In this document: piece after piece, positions 54,698 through 63,836 of the stretch
How positions within the stretch are numbered: position 1 is the first letter of the stretch
Layout of the letters: every line of letters starts with the position of its first letter
Assembly: GCF_027922045.1 (NCBI RefSeq)
Contig: NZ_BSEX01000004.1
Span: 1 to 64,000, forward strand
Direction: 5' to 3'
Length of the DNA stretch: 64,000 nt
From: Microbacterium terregens
GTDB taxonomy: Bacteria > Pseudomonadota > Alphaproteobacteria > Sphingomonadales > Sphingomonadaceae
Program-made: the position numbers and the translations under genes
The notes under the pieces: generated by a model
The model's input: only the letters and a program-made list of their open reading frames with translations
What the model was told of the DNA's origin: nothing
The model's database searches: none

Positions 54698-56362
54698 ATG
54701 ACCGACACCGCCCTGCAGCCCTCTGCGTTCGAGGCGCACTCGCATGATTCGCACGACCCTCATGCGGACCATCGCCCTGGTTTCTTCGCCCGCTGGTTCC
54801 TGTCCACCAACCACAAGGACATCGGCACCCTCTACCTGATCTTCGCGATCTTCATGGGCGTGGTCGGCGGCGCCATCTCCGGCCTGATGCGCTGGGAGCT
54901 GGCGGAGCCCGGCATCCAGCATCTGGGCAGCTGGGCGACCTGGCTCGCCGGCTCGGAACAGAGCCTCGATGAATCGCTCCACCTCTGGAACGTGATGATC
55001 ACCGCCCACGGCCTGATCATGGTGTTCTTCATGGTGATGCCGGCGATGATCGGCGGGTTCGGCAACTGGTTCGTGCCGATCATGATCGGCGCACCGGACA
55101 TGGCGTTCCCGCGCATGAACAACGTGTCCTTCTGGCTGCTGGTGCCCTCAGGCATCCTGTTGCTCGCCTCGCCCTTCTTCGGCGGCGCCGGTACCGGCTG
55201 GACGGTCTATGCGCCGCTGTCGACCTATGGCGAGCCCTCGGCCTCGGTCGACATGGCGATCCTGTCGCTGCACCTGTCGGGCGCCAGCTCGATCCTGGGC
55301 GCGATCAACTTCATCACCACCATCTTCAACATGCGCGCGCCGGGCATGACGCTGCACAAGATGCCGCTGTTCGCCTGGTCGGTGCTGGTCACGGCCTTCC
55401 TGCTGCTCTTGTCGCTGCCGGTGCTGGCCGCGGCGATCACCATGCTGCTGACCGACCGCAACTTCGGCACAACCTTCTTCGATCCGGCCGGCGGCGGCGA
55501 TCCGGTGCTCTACCAGCACCTGTTCTGGTTCTTCGGCCATCCGGAGGTCTACATCATGATCCTGCCGGGCTTCGGCATGATCAGCCATGTGGTCGCGACC
55601 TTCAGCCGCAAGCCGGTGTTCGGCTATCTCGGCATGGCCTATGCCATGGTCGCGATCGGCGCCGTCGGCTTCATCGTGTGGGCGCACCACATGTTCACGA
55701 CCGGCCTGAGCGTAAACACCAAGATGTACTTCACCGCCGCGACGATGATCATCGCGGTGCCGACCGGCATCAAGATTTTCTCGTGGATCGCGACCATGTG
55801 GGGCGGCTCGCTGCGCTTCCCGACCCCGATGCTGTGGGCGCTGGGCTTCATCTTCATGTTCACGGTCGGTGGCGTGACCGGCGTCATCCTCGCCAACGGC
55901 GGTGTCGACGATTACATGCACGACACCTACTATGTCGTGGCGCACTTCCACTATGTTCTGTCGCTGGGCGCAGTGTTCGCGCTGTTCGCCGGCTTCTACT
56001 ACTGGTTCCCGAAGATGTCGGGGAAGATGTACAACGAGCTGCTCGGCAAGCTGCACTTCTGGGTGTTCTTCGTCGGCGTGAACGTACTGTTCTTCCCGAT
56101 GCACTTCCTGGGTGCCAACGGCATGCCGCGCCGCATCCCGGACTATCCGGACGCTTTCGCGTACTGGAACCACATCGCCTCGATTGGCTATGTGATCATG
56201 GCAGTCGGCATCGTGATCTTCCTGATCAACCTGGTCGTGTCGCTGGCAAGCGGCCGCCGCGCCGGCGACAATCCCTGGGGGGAAGGCGCCACCACGCTGG
56301 AGTGGACGCTGTCGTCCCCGCCGCCCTACCACCAGTTCGAGACACTGCCGAAGGTCGACTGA
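54698..56362 (+). CDS. coxA: Cytochrome c oxidase subunit I (aa3-type)
   Basis: A 554-residue catalytic subunit with 12 membrane helices. The conserved order is visible: [14 protein letters not shown] (31-44), the low-spin heme region [17 protein letters not shown], the CuB-His/Tyr motif [18 protein letters not shown] (around 276), [13 protein letters not shown] (around 324) and [10 protein letters not shown] (around 411). Glu of the GHPEVY block marks an A-type heme-copper oxidase. It begins 3 nt after coxB and is followed by a terminator, so coxBA form one unit. Confidence 0.98.
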   Translation: MTDTALQPSAFEAHSHDSHDPHADHRPGFFARWFLSTNHKDIGTLYLIFAIFMGVVGGAISGLMRWELAEPGIQHLGSWATWLAGSEQSLDESLHLWNVMITAHGLIMVFFMVMPAMIGGFGNWFVPIMIGAPDMAFPRMNNVSFWLLVPSGILLLASPFFGGAGTGWTVYAPLSTYGEPSASVDMAILSLHLSGASSILGAINFITTIFNMRAPGMTLHKMPLFAWSVLVTAFLLLLSLPVLAAAITMLLTDRNFGTTFFDPAGGGDPVLYQHLFWFFGHPEVYIMILPGFGMISHVVATFSRKPVFGYLGMAYAMVAIGAVGFIVWAHHMFTTGLSVNTKMYFTAATMIIAVPTGIKIFSWIATMWGGSLRFPTPMLWALGFIFMFTVGGVTGVILANGGVDDYMHDTYYVVAHFHYVLSLGAVFALFAGFYYWFPKMSGKMYNELLGKLHFWVFFVGVNVLFFPMHFLGANGMPRRIPDYPDAFAYWNHIASIGYVIMAVGIVIFLINLVVSLASGRRAGDNPWGEGATTLEWTLSSPPPYHQFETLPKVD

Positions 56363-56386
56363 CCGTCCAGCACCTCCGCAAGCAAG

Positions 56387-56420
56387 AACGCCCCGGGGAG
56401 CATCCTCCCCGGGGCGTTTT
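56387..56420 (+). terminator. Intrinsic terminator after coxA
   Basis: CGCCCCGGGGAG (56389-56400) pairs perfectly with CTCCCCGGGGCG (56405-56416) around a CATC loop. AACG/CGTT extends the stem, and TTTTCTTTAT follows. It ends the coxBA transcript. Confidence 0.9.
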
Positions 56421-56442
56421 CTTTATCCGCTGCCGCCGGAGA

Positions 56443-57126
56443 TCAGGGGCGGACGAACAGGCTCACCGAGGCCACGTGGTTCACCGCGGTCTCGCCCCCG
56501 GTGCGGTTCACCAGCTGGTTGAGATATCCCGCCTCGATGGTCGACTTGCCCTTCAGCGGCACCTCGACGCCCACGAAGCTGCGCAGCTGGTCGAAGCCGC
56601 CGCGGGCGCCCCAGTCGGCGTCGTTGAGCGCGAACATGGCTTCCGCGGAGAGCAGCGCCTTGAGCGGCTTCGTCCCGCTGGCGATCGGCGTCTCCAGGCG
56701 GGCCATCTGGCGCACGCGCAGCCCAGTGTCGCTGAAGCCGTCCACCCAGCGCTGCTCGAATCGCGTGCGCGAGGACAGCTCGGTCGCGCCCGGCACCAGC
56801 GTCCATGACAGCTGCTGGAAGCTGCGGTGCTCGTCGCGGTCGGGCGCGGGCCCCTCCACCGGCTGCACGACATAGGCATAGCCCTGGTAGACGCTGACCT
56901 GGTCGCTCAATCGCCAGCCGATCGCCCCGCGCAGGAGGGCCTGCCGCATCTCCGACAATCCTTCCATCAGCCGCGGCTGTGCCTCGACGAAGTAGAGGAG
57001 GTCGTCCTTGGCCGATCCGGTGACGGTAACGTTGATCCAGACCTGCTCGTCCTGCGTCGTCTGCGCGAGCGCCGGGGTCGGGGAGATGGCGGCAGCGAGG
57101 GCCGCGCAGGCTAGAAGAGTTCGCAT
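56443..57126 (-). CDS. DUF2490 domain-containing exported protein
   Basis: A 227-residue protein with a signal peptide ([21 protein letters not shown]). The alternating hydrophobic pattern is typical of a small outer-membrane beta-barrel: [54 protein letters not shown] and ending [10 protein letters not shown] with an aromatic near the C-terminus. It matches the DUF2490 family; function unknown. It is inserted in the opposite orientation between coxA and ctaB and diverges from ctaB with 79 nt between starts. Confidence 0.85.
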   Translation of the reverse strand: MRTLLACAALAAAISPTPALAQTTQDEQVWINVTVTGSAKDDLLYFVEAQPRLMEGLSEMRQALLRGAIGWRLSDQVSVYQGYAYVVQPVEGPAPDRDEHRSFQQLSWTLVPGATELSSRTRFEQRWVDGFSDTGLRVRQMARLETPIASGTKPLKALLSAEAMFALNDADWGARGGFDQLRSFVGVEVPLKGKSTIEAGYLNQLVNRTGGETAVNHVASVSLFVRP

Positions 57127-57205
57127 GCCGCCCCCTGTATCGCCGCAGGGGGTGGCGGCAACCCTTTCGCCGCGGCGTCCGCCGGACTATACACGGACGC
57201 AGCCC

Positions 57206-58111
57206 ATGACGACCGCAGTTTCCCTGACGATGCCCGCCGATTGGCGGGACTTCCTCGCCCTCACCAAGCCGCGCGTGATGACCCTGGTGGTCTTCACCGG
57301 CCTGTGCGGCATGCTTGCCGCGCCCGTCGGCATCCATCCCGTGCTCGGCTTCACCGCGATCCTGTGCATCGCGCTCGGTGCCGGTGCGGCAGGTGCGCTC
57401 AACCAGTGGTACGAGGCGGATCTGGATGCGCACATGAAGCGCACCCGCGGCCGTCCGCTTCCCGCGGGGCGCATGGACCGGCAGTCGGCGCTGCATTTCG
57501 GTGTCGGGCTTGCGGTGTTCTCGGTCGCGCTGATGGGGCTGGCGATCAACCTGGCCGCCGCCGCGATCCTGACCGTCTCGATCCTCTTCTATGTGCTGAT
57601 CTACACCGTCTGGCTGAAGCGCCGCACGCCGCAGAACATCGTCATCGGCGGTGCGGCCGGCGCCTTTCCGCCGCTGATCGGCTGGGCGGCGGCGACCGGC
57701 GAGATCGCGTTGCTGCCGCTGCTGCTGTTCGCGCTGGTGTTCCTGTGGACGCCCCCGCACTTCTGGGCGCTCGCGCTGTTCGTCCGCATGGACTATGCGG
57801 CGGCCGGCGTGCCGATGCTGCCGGTGGTGGCCGGGGAACGCACGACCCGTACCCAGATCGGCCTCTACACCATCCCCATGGCGCTGGCCGCGATCGCCCC
57901 CTGGCCGCTTGGCCTCGCCGGCCCGGTCTATGGCGTGGTGTCGGTTGCGATGACCGCAGTGTTCGGCTGGTTCGCGCTGGGCGTGGCTCGGCGCACGACA
58001 GCGCCTGAGGGCGACACGATGCAGCCGGAAAAGCGGCTGTTCGGCTATTCGATCCTCTACCTCTTCGTGGTGTCCGGCGCGCTAGTCGTCGACCGGTGGC
58101 TGCTGCCGTGA
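57206..58111 (+). CDS. ctaB: Protoheme IX farnesyltransferase (heme O synthase)
   Basis: A 301-residue UbiA-superfamily enzyme that farnesylates heme b to heme o, the precursor of heme a for the oxidase. The prenyl-diphosphate motifs are [19 protein letters not shown] (around 66-84) and a second Asp region near [12 protein letters not shown]. About eight membrane helices are present. ATG 57206 was preferred to earlier in-frame starts because the extension overlaps the divergent DUF2490 gene. It is the first gene of the ctaB-coxF-ctaG-coxC-DUF983-surf1 unit. Confidence 0.96.
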   Translation: MTTAVSLTMPADWRDFLALTKPRVMTLVVFTGLCGMLAAPVGIHPVLGFTAILCIALGAGAAGALNQWYEADLDAHMKRTRGRPLPAGRMDRQSALHFGVGLAVFSVALMGLAINLAAAAILTVSILFYVLIYTVWLKRRTPQNIVIGGAAGAFPPLIGWAAATGEIALLPLLLFALVFLWTPPHFWALALFVRMDYAAAGVPMLPVVAGERTTRTQIGLYTIPMALAAIAPWPLGLAGPVYGVVSVAMTAVFGWFALGVARRTTAPEGDTMQPEKRLFGYSILYLFVVSGALVVDRWLLP

Positions 58112-58242
58112 CGCCGGAGGAGGAAGCCCTGGTTCGCGCCCGCCAGCGATCGCGTGCGAAGGTGATGGCCTGGCTGCTCGGCGCGCTGGTGCTGCTCGTG
58201 TTCGCGATCAGCATCGTCAAGATCCAGGCAGGGATGATGTGA
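58108..58242 (+). CDS. CoxF-like 44-residue membrane protein
   Basis: A short gene between ctaB and ctaG. GTG 58108 overlaps the ctaB stop (GTGA) and its TGA overlaps the ctaG GTG. The product is [20 protein letters not shown] followed by one hydrophobic helix ([19 protein letters not shown]) and a QAGMM tail. Charge distribution suggests N-in topology. Alphaproteobacterial cox operons often carry such a small CoxF protein here, presumably aiding oxidase assembly. The double overlap is strong evidence for translation, though the function is inferred from position. Confidence 0.82.
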   Translation: MTPEEEALVRARQRSRAKVMAWLLGALVLLVFAISIVKIQAGMM

Positions 58243-58772
58243 CCCGCAACGGCCGCACCGCACTGCTCGCCGGCCTTGCCGCCGTGTCGATGACGGGTCT
58301 CGGCTGGGCGAGCGTGCCCCTCTACCGCGTCTTCTGCCAGGTGACGGGGCTGAACGGCACCACGCAGCGCGGCGAGCTGGCGCCCGGCGGCATCGGCGAC
58401 AAGGTCACCGTCCGCTTCGACAGCAACGTGGCGCCCAACCTCAAGTGGCGCTTTCGACCCGAGCGACCGGCCGAGACGATCGACATCGGCGCGCGCGACA
58501 TGGCGTTCTTCACCGCCAAGAACCTGACCGACGGCCCGATCACCGGCACCGCCACCTTCAACGTGACCCCCGCCCAGGCCGGCAAGTATTTCACCAAGAT
58601 CCAGTGCTTCTGCTTCACCGAGCAGACGCTCCAGCCGGGCGAGGAGGTGCGGATGCCCGTGATCTTCTACGTCGATCCCAAGCTCGCGAGCGATCCCGAC
58701 ACCCGCGACGTGCGCGTGATCACCCTGTCCTATACGTTTTACCCGGTGGATTCCCCCCGAACGCCAAGCTAG
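58239..58772 (+). CDS. ctaG: Cytochrome c oxidase assembly protein CtaG/Cox11
   Basis: A 177-residue copper chaperone for CuB of subunit I. An N-terminal membrane helix (TALLAGLAAVSMTGLGWASV) and the VPLYRVFCQVTGLNGTTQ block precede a periplasmic Ig-like domain. The copper-binding CFCF is in KIQCFCFTEQTL (around 126). It starts with GTG 58239. Its neighbours coxF and coxC place it in the oxidase biogenesis unit. Confidence 0.95.
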   Translation: MTRNGRTALLAGLAAVSMTGLGWASVPLYRVFCQVTGLNGTTQRGELAPGGIGDKVTVRFDSNVAPNLKWRFRPERPAETIDIGARDMAFFTAKNLTDGPITGTATFNVTPAQAGKYFTKIQCFCFTEQTLQPGEEVRMPVIFYVDPKLASDPDTRDVRVITLSYTFYPVDSPRTPS

Positions 58773-58804
58773 ACCTTTGCGGACAAGAGAGGATGGGGAC
58801 GACG

Positions 58805-59716
58805 ATGGCCGGAACCAAGAACCACGATTATCACATCCTGCCGCCGAGCCCGTGGCCGATGCTGAGCAGCTTCGCCGCGCTGGTGCTGGCCGTGGGCGGC
58901 ATCATGTACATGCGCGATGCGGCCTATGGCGGCCTGGTGTTCGGCGCCGGCCTGATCGCGGTTCTGGCCTGCATGGGTCTGTGGTGGGCCGACGTGATCC
59001 GCGAAGCGCGTGCGGGCGATCATACGCCGGTCGTGCAGCTGCACCTGCGCTACGGCATGGTGCTCTTCATCGCTTCCGAAGTGATGTTCTTCCTGGGCTG
59101 GTTCTGGGCATGGTTCGACTTCGCCCTGTTTCCGGCCGCCGTGCAGTTCAACCATGAGGACGGGGTCTCGCTGATCGACTCCGCGTCGCAGCTCGCCGCC
59201 CAATGGCCGCCGGCCGGCATCGAGGTCCTCGACGCGTTCCAGCTTCCGCTGCTCAACACCTTCCTGCTGCTGCTCTCGGGCACGACCATCACCTGGGCCC
59301 ATCATGCGCTGATCCATGGGCAGCGCGGTGGCCGGCGGGTTGGCCTGTGGGGCCTGCTCGGCGTCGGCGAGGACGATGGCGTCAAGAAGGGCCTGTGGCT
59401 GACGATCGTGCTCGGGCTGCTGTTCTCGTGCATCCAGGCGTATGAATATGCCCACGCGCCCTTCCCGTTCGGGACGATCAACTACACCTCCGCCTTCTAC
59501 ATGGCGACGGGCTTCCACGGCTTTCACGTCATCGTCGGCACGATCTTCCTGATCGTGAACCTGGTGCGCGTGTACCAGGGCGACTTCACGCCGCGCCAGC
59601 ATTTCGGCTTCGAGGCGGCGGCCTGGTACTGGCACTTCGTCGACGTGGTCTGGCTGTTCCTGTTCGTCACCGTCTATGTCTGGGGCGGATGGGGCGCGCC
59701 GGTCCACGCGGGCTGA
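58805..59716 (+). CDS. coxC: Cytochrome c oxidase subunit III
   Basis: A 303-residue seven-helix subunit that stabilises the oxidase core. N-terminal HDYHILPPSPWPMLSSF is typical. HLRYGMVLFIASEVMFFLGW (around 80-99), FLLLLSGTTITWAHH and MATGFHGFHVIVG (around 233) are conserved. ATG 58805 with GGGGA upstream fits; ATG 58793 directly abuts the Shine-Dalgarno and is less likely. DUF983 begins 1 nt after its stop. Confidence 0.97.
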   Translation: MAGTKNHDYHILPPSPWPMLSSFAALVLAVGGIMYMRDAAYGGLVFGAGLIAVLACMGLWWADVIREARAGDHTPVVQLHLRYGMVLFIASEVMFFLGWFWAWFDFALFPAAVQFNHEDGVSLIDSASQLAAQWPPAGIEVLDAFQLPLLNTFLLLLSGTTITWAHHALIHGQRGGRRVGLWGLLGVGEDDGVKKGLWLTIVLGLLFSCIQAYEYAHAPFPFGTINYTSAFYMATGFHGFHVIVGTIFLIVNLVRVYQGDFTPRQHFGFEAAAWYWHFVDVVWLFLFVTVYVWGGWGAPVHAG

Positions 59717-59717
59717 C

Positions 59718-60101
59718 GTGACCGGCCCCGCCGGCACGCCGCCGGAACCCCTGGCGGCCGCGACCGGCGGGCTTTGCCCGCGCTGCGGGGCGAAGACGCT
59801 GTTCGCCGGCTTCATCGCCTTCGCGCCGCGGTGCGCCAACTGCGGGCTCGACTTCCTCCAGTTCAACGTGGGCGATGGCCCCACGGTATTCCTGACGATG
59901 GGCATCGGCACGCTGGTGACGGTGCTCGCCGTGGTGGTCGAGCTGCTCTTCTCGCCGCCAACCTGGCTGCATGTGGCACTATGGCTGCCGCTCACGCTGG
60001 GAGGCGTCGCGGTGTCGCTCCGCTTCACCAAAGCGCTGCTGCTCGCGCTCGAATATCGCAATGCCGCGCGTGAGGCCCGGCTGACGAGCGACGAACCATG
60101 A
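59718..60101 (+). CDS. DUF983 domain-containing protein
   Basis: A 127-residue protein with two CxxC pairs (GLCPRCGAKTLF; RCANCGLDF, around 20-45) followed by two membrane helices (VFLTMGIGTLVTVLAVVVEL; VALWLPLTLGGVAVSL). The arrangement, a zinc-ribbon-like head plus two helices, defines DUF983, which is regularly encoded between coxC and surf1. GTG 59718 leaves 1 nt after coxC. An assembly role is inferred from location only. Confidence 0.88.
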   Translation: MTGPAGTPPEPLAAATGGLCPRCGAKTLFAGFIAFAPRCANCGLDFLQFNVGDGPTVFLTMGIGTLVTVLAVVVELLFSPPTWLHVALWLPLTLGGVAVSLRFTKALLLALEYRNAAREARLTSDEP

Positions 60102-60712
60102 GGCGCCTCCCCGCCGTCGCCACCGCAGCGGTGCTGCTGGCGGTGGCCGCGATGCTCGGCCTCGGCTTCTGGCAGCTCCACCGGCTGGACCAGAAGGAGG
60201 AGATGATTGCCCGCTTCACCGCCAATGCGGGTAAGGACGTCATCCCCCTTCCCCGCGCCCCGACAGACGATCTGCTGTTCCGCCGCGTGACCGCGCACTG
60301 CCTCGCCGTGACGGACTGGAGCATCAACGCCGGCCGCACCGGGGACGGCACCCCGGGCTGGCGCCACATCGCACATTGCAAGACCGCTCCGCACACGGCG
60401 ACGTTCCGCGCCGACATGGGCGTCGGGAACGATCCCAAGCTGCGCCCCAACTGGGAAGGGGGCCGGATCACGGGCCTGCTGACACAAGCCCCGACCGGCA
60501 CGCCCGCCATTGCCGCGGCCTTCGGCGCGCGGGCGGCAAAGGTGTGGATGATCGTCGCCGAGACGCCCGCACCCGGCCTTGCGCCCAGCCACCAGCCGGA
60601 CCCCGCCGACGTGCCCAACAATCATCTCGCCTATGCCGTGCAGTGGTTCGCCTTTGCGGCCATCGCAATCGCCATCTATGCACTGGCACTTCGGCGGCGC
60701 CTGAAGGGCTGA
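60098..60712 (+). CDS. SURF1-family oxidase assembly protein
   Basis: A 204-residue inner-membrane protein assisting heme a insertion into cytochrome oxidase. Helices at both ends (LPAVATAAVLLAVAAMLGLG; YAVQWFAFAAIAIAIYALAL) flank a periplasmic domain. LGFWQLHRLDQKEEMIARF (19-37) and the terminal NNHLAYAVQWFAFA block are SURF1 hallmarks. ATGA overlap with DUF983. thrC begins 40 nt downstream. Confidence 0.92.
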   Translation: MRRLPAVATAAVLLAVAAMLGLGFWQLHRLDQKEEMIARFTANAGKDVIPLPRAPTDDLLFRRVTAHCLAVTDWSINAGRTGDGTPGWRHIAHCKTAPHTATFRADMGVGNDPKLRPNWEGGRITGLLTQAPTGTPAIAAAFGARAAKVWMIVAETPAPGLAPSHQPDPADVPNNHLAYAVQWFAFAAIAIAIYALALRRRLKG

Positions 60713-60752
60713 CGCGCTTGTGCCCTCCCGGCCGGGGGGCTAACGCCTCCGC

Positions 60753-62156
60753 ATGCGCTATGTGAGCACCAGGGGGAATGCGCCGGTCCTCGATTTCGAG
60801 GGCGCGACGCTGGCAGGGCTGGCCGCCGATGGCGGACTCTATGTGCCGGAGGCGTGGCCGACGCTCTCGCGCGAGCAGATCGCGGACCTCGCCGGCCTCT
60901 CCTACGCCGAGACGGCGGTACGCGTGATGCTCCCCTTCGTCGGCGACAGCCTGAGCGAAGACGAACTGCGGGACCTGTGCGAACGCGCCTATGGCACCCG
61001 CTTTGCGCATGCCGCGGTCACCCCGCTCGTCCAGCTCGACCATCGCCACTGGCTGCTGGAGCTGTTCCATGGGCCGACGCTCGCGTTCAAGGACGTGGCG
61101 CTCCAGCTGCTCGGCCTGTTGTTCGAACGCTTCCTGACCGGCCGGTCGGAGCATGTGACGGTGATCGGCGCGACCTCGGGCGACACCGGCTCCGCTGCGA
61201 TCGATGCGCTCGCCGGCCGCACCGGCGTCGACATCTTCATGCTCCACCCGCATGGCCGCGTGTCGGACGTGCAGCGGCGGCAGATGACGACCGTGCTCGC
61301 GCCCAACGTCCACAACATCGCCATCGACGGCAGCTTCGACGACGCGCAGGCGCTGGTGAAGGCGATGTTCAACGCGCCGGACTTCGCCGGCCGCTTCCAC
61401 CTGTCGGCGGTGAACTCGATCAACTGGGCCCGGCTGATGGCGCAGGTGGTCTATTATTTCTACACCGCCGTCCGCCTGGGCGCGCCCGAGCGGCCCATCG
61501 CCTTCTCCGTTCCGACCGGCAATTTCGGCGACGTGTTCGCGGGCTATGTCGCACAGCGCATGGGGCTGCCGGTGGCCAAGCTGGTGGTCGCGACCAACGT
61601 CAACGACATCCTCCATCGCGCGCTATCCGCGGGCGACTATTCCACCGGCACCGTCACCGCGACCGACACACCGTCGATGGACATCCAGGTGAGCTCCAAC
61701 TTCGAACGGCTGCTGCACGATCTCGGCGGCCGCGACGGGGCGGCACTCGCGCTGCAGATGCAGGGTTTCGAGACCAGCCGCGCGATGCAGCTGAGCGGCG
61801 CCCACCGAGACGGTGCGGCTGCTCTGTTCACCAGCGCGCGCATCGACGCGGACGGCATGATGGGCGCCATGCGCTGGGCGTGCGAGCGCACCGGCGAGCT
61901 GATCGACCCCCACACCGCCATCGGCCTCGCCGCCGCGCGGGAGCTGGACATTGCGCCCGACGTTCCCGTGGTCACACTCGCCACCGCCCATCCGGCCAAG
62001 TTCCCGGACGCGGTCGAGCGGGCGACCGGCCACCGGCCGGTCCTGCCTGCCCGCGTCGGCGACCTGTTCGAGCGCGAGGAGCGCTGCGATCGCCTGCCCG
62101 CCACGTTCGAGGCGGTCACCGGCTACATCGCCGAACGCGCGGTGGCACGCGCGTGA
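60753..62156 (+). CDS. thrC: Threonine synthase
   Basis: A 467-residue PLP enzyme converting O-phosphohomoserine to threonine. The N-terminal MRYVSTRGNAPVLDFEGA and the PLP-lysine block HGPTLAFKDVALQL (Lys around 112) are diagnostic, and GATSGDTGSAAIDA (around 138) binds the cofactor phosphate. Length agrees with the longer ThrC class of proteobacteria. Its downstream neighbour overlaps by 4 nt. thrC next to surf1 and coxC is common in alphaproteobacteria. Confidence 0.97.
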   Translation: MRYVSTRGNAPVLDFEGATLAGLAADGGLYVPEAWPTLSREQIADLAGLSYAETAVRVMLPFVGDSLSEDELRDLCERAYGTRFAHAAVTPLVQLDHRHWLLELFHGPTLAFKDVALQLLGLLFERFLTGRSEHVTVIGATSGDTGSAAIDALAGRTGVDIFMLHPHGRVSDVQRRQMTTVLAPNVHNIAIDGSFDDAQALVKAMFNAPDFAGRFHLSAVNSINWARLMAQVVYYFYTAVRLGAPERPIAFSVPTGNFGDVFAGYVAQRMGLPVAKLVVATNVNDILHRALSAGDYSTGTVTATDTPSMDIQVSSNFERLLHDLGGRDGAALALQMQGFETSRAMQLSGAHRDGAAALFTSARIDADGMMGAMRWACERTGELIDPHTAIGLAAARELDIAPDVPVVTLATAHPAKFPDAVERATGHRPVLPARVGDLFEREERCDRLPATFEAVTGYIAERAVARA

Positions 62157-63022
62157 AGCTCATCAGCCTGATCGGCGAGCCCTGGCCCGACTATGGCCTC
62201 GTGGACTCCGGGCATGGCCGCAAGCTGGAGCGCTACGGCCCCTATCGCTTCATCCGACCAGAGCCCCAGGCGATGTGGGCACCGGCCTCCCCGGACTGGG
62301 ATGCGCACGGCGAGTTCGTGCCCGGCTCCGACGAGGAAGGCGGCGGCCGATGGCAGTTCGACAAGCCGGTACCGCGCGAAGGCTGGCCGCTCGCCTGGAA
62401 CCAGGTCCGCTTCACCGCGCAGAACACGCCCTTCCGCCACCTCGGCTTCTTTCCCGACATGGCGCCGGTGTGGAGCTGGATGCGCGAGCAGCTGAGCGAC
62501 GCGCAGGATCCGGAGTGCCTCAACCTGTTCGGCTACACCGGGGTCGGCACCCTCGCGCTCGCCTCGGCCGGCGCCCGCATGGTGCACGTCGACGCATCCA
62601 AGAAGTCGGTCGAGGCCGCGCGTGGCAACGCCGTGCTCTCGGGCATGACCGACCTGCCCGTCCGCTGGCTGGTCGAGGACGCCAGCAAGTTCGTCGCGCG
62701 CGAGGTGCGTCGCAACCGCCGCTACGACGGCATCCTGCTCGATCCGCCCAAATGGGGCCGCGGCCCCAATGGCGAGGTGTGGAAGCTGGAGGATCACCTC
62801 CCGGGCCTCATCGCCGACTGCCGCCAGCTGCTCGACGAGAACTCGCGCTTCCTGTTCCTCACCGTCTACGCCGTGCGCATGTCCGCGCTGGCGATCGGCG
62901 AACTGTTGCGCCAGACCCTGGCGGATCTGGGCGGCACCGTGGAATGCGGCGAGCTCGGCGTCCGCGAGGAAGCCCGCGGCCTGACGCTGCCGACGGCGAT
63001 TTTCGCGCGGTGGCGGCGGTAG
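62153..63022 (+). CDS. Class I SAM-dependent (rRNA-type) methyltransferase
   Basis: A 289-residue methyltransferase related to the RlmI/RlmK group. Motif I is LNLFGYTGVGTLALASAGA (around 123-141), the post-I acidic residue is in VHVDASKKSV, and motif IV DPPKWGRGPNG (around 200) is the DPPK catalytic signature of base methylases. The start is GTG 62153 in a GTGA overlap with thrC. The RNA target cannot be named. It converges with ccmB over repeat copy 3. Confidence 0.88.
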   Translation: MKLISLIGEPWPDYGLVDSGHGRKLERYGPYRFIRPEPQAMWAPASPDWDAHGEFVPGSDEEGGGRWQFDKPVPREGWPLAWNQVRFTAQNTPFRHLGFFPDMAPVWSWMREQLSDAQDPECLNLFGYTGVGTLALASAGARMVHVDASKKSVEAARGNAVLSGMTDLPVRWLVEDASKFVAREVRRNRRYDGILLDPPKWGRGPNGEVWKLEDHLPGLIADCRQLLDENSRFLFLTVYAVRMSALAIGELLRQTLADLGGTVECGELGVREEARGLTLPTAIFARWRR

Positions 63023-63066
63023 CGGCTGGGTCACATCGACCGTAAACGCCCCAACCTAGTCTTTTC

Positions 63067-63177
63067 CCGTTCGTCTCGAGTAGCCGTCGAGCTTGTCGAG
63101 ACGGCATATCGAGAGACTGGCTGCGGCTCTCTCGATACGGGCTCTCGACAAGCTCGATCCCTACTCGAGACAAACGG
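63067..63177. repeat. Palindromic intergenic repeat, copy 3 of 3
   Basis: A 111-bp palindrome almost identical to copy 1. CCGTTCGTCTCGAGTAG at the left end mirrors CTACTCGAGACAAACGG at the right end, and the 49-nt right half (63129-63177) is identical to copies 1 and 2. It lies between convergent genes (methyltransferase and ccmB). Confidence 0.92.
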
Positions 63178-63200
63178 AAGGGATTGGGTACAGTCCCGCG

Positions 63201-63836
63201 CTATTCCCTCGCAAAGCGCAGCGCGGCGCCCGCGACGAACGGCGCGCCGGCCAGCAGCAGCAGGCTGGTGGCCGCGACGAGCTTGAGGCCGGAACTGCCG
63301 CCCTCCAGCGCGCCGGCGCCGAACACCAGCAGGGGGAGCGCGAAGGGCAGCATCACCATGCCGGCCACCGCGCCGGCGCCGCGCAGGCCGGCGACCAGCG
63401 CGGCGGTTGCGACGGCCAATGCAGCCAAGCCCGGGGTGCCGAGCAGAAGCCCCAGTTGCAGCCTCAACAGCACGTCCGCCGGCATCTCCAGCAGCGCTGC
63501 GCTGAGCGCCGCCGCCAGCATCACGGCGGGTCCGAAGCCGATCCAATGGCCTAGGATCTTGGCCAGCGCGACACCCGCACCGGACAGTCCTCGGACCGCG
63601 AACTGGTCGATTACGCCCGATTCGAGGTCCGGCAGCACCAGCCGTTCGACCGGCAGCAGCGCAGCGAGCAGCGCGGTCGCCCACACCACCCCGCCGCCGA
63701 TCCGCGCGAGCAGCTTCGCGTCCGGGCCGATCGCGAACGGGAACAGCGTCGCCACCAGCAGGAAGAAGGCGAGCGTCAGCATCAGCCCGCCGCCGCTCCA
63801 GGCGCGACGCAGCTCGCGCAGCACGATCGCGATCAT
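63201..63836 (-). CDS. ccmB: Heme exporter protein B
   Basis: A 211-residue membrane subunit with six helices, part of the CcmABCD system for cytochrome c maturation, which supplies heme-bearing electron donors for the oxidase encoded nearby. MIAIVLRELRRAWSGGG at the N-terminus, LERLVLPDLE-type VERLVLPDLESGVIDQF (around 63-79) and the Leu/Ala-rich helices match CcmB. Its ATG overlaps the ccmA stop (ATGA at 63833-63836). No ccmC is visible downstream; the palindromic repeat follows instead. Confidence 0.94.
   Translation of the reverse strand: MIAIVLRELRRAWSGGGLMLTLAFFLLVATLFPFAIGPDAKLLARIGGGVVWATALLAALLPVERLVLPDLESGVIDQFAVRGLSGAGVALAKILGHWIGFGPAVMLAAALSAALLEMPADVLLRLQLGLLLGTPGLAALAVATAALVAGLRGAGAVAGMVMLPFALPLLVFGAGALEGGSSGLKLVAATSLLLLAGAPFVAGAALRFARE

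Noticed and set aside
53321..55009. N-terminal extension of pyrE into coxB/coxA
   Set aside because: It would be antisense to both oxidase genes; the normal PyrE length starts at 53320.
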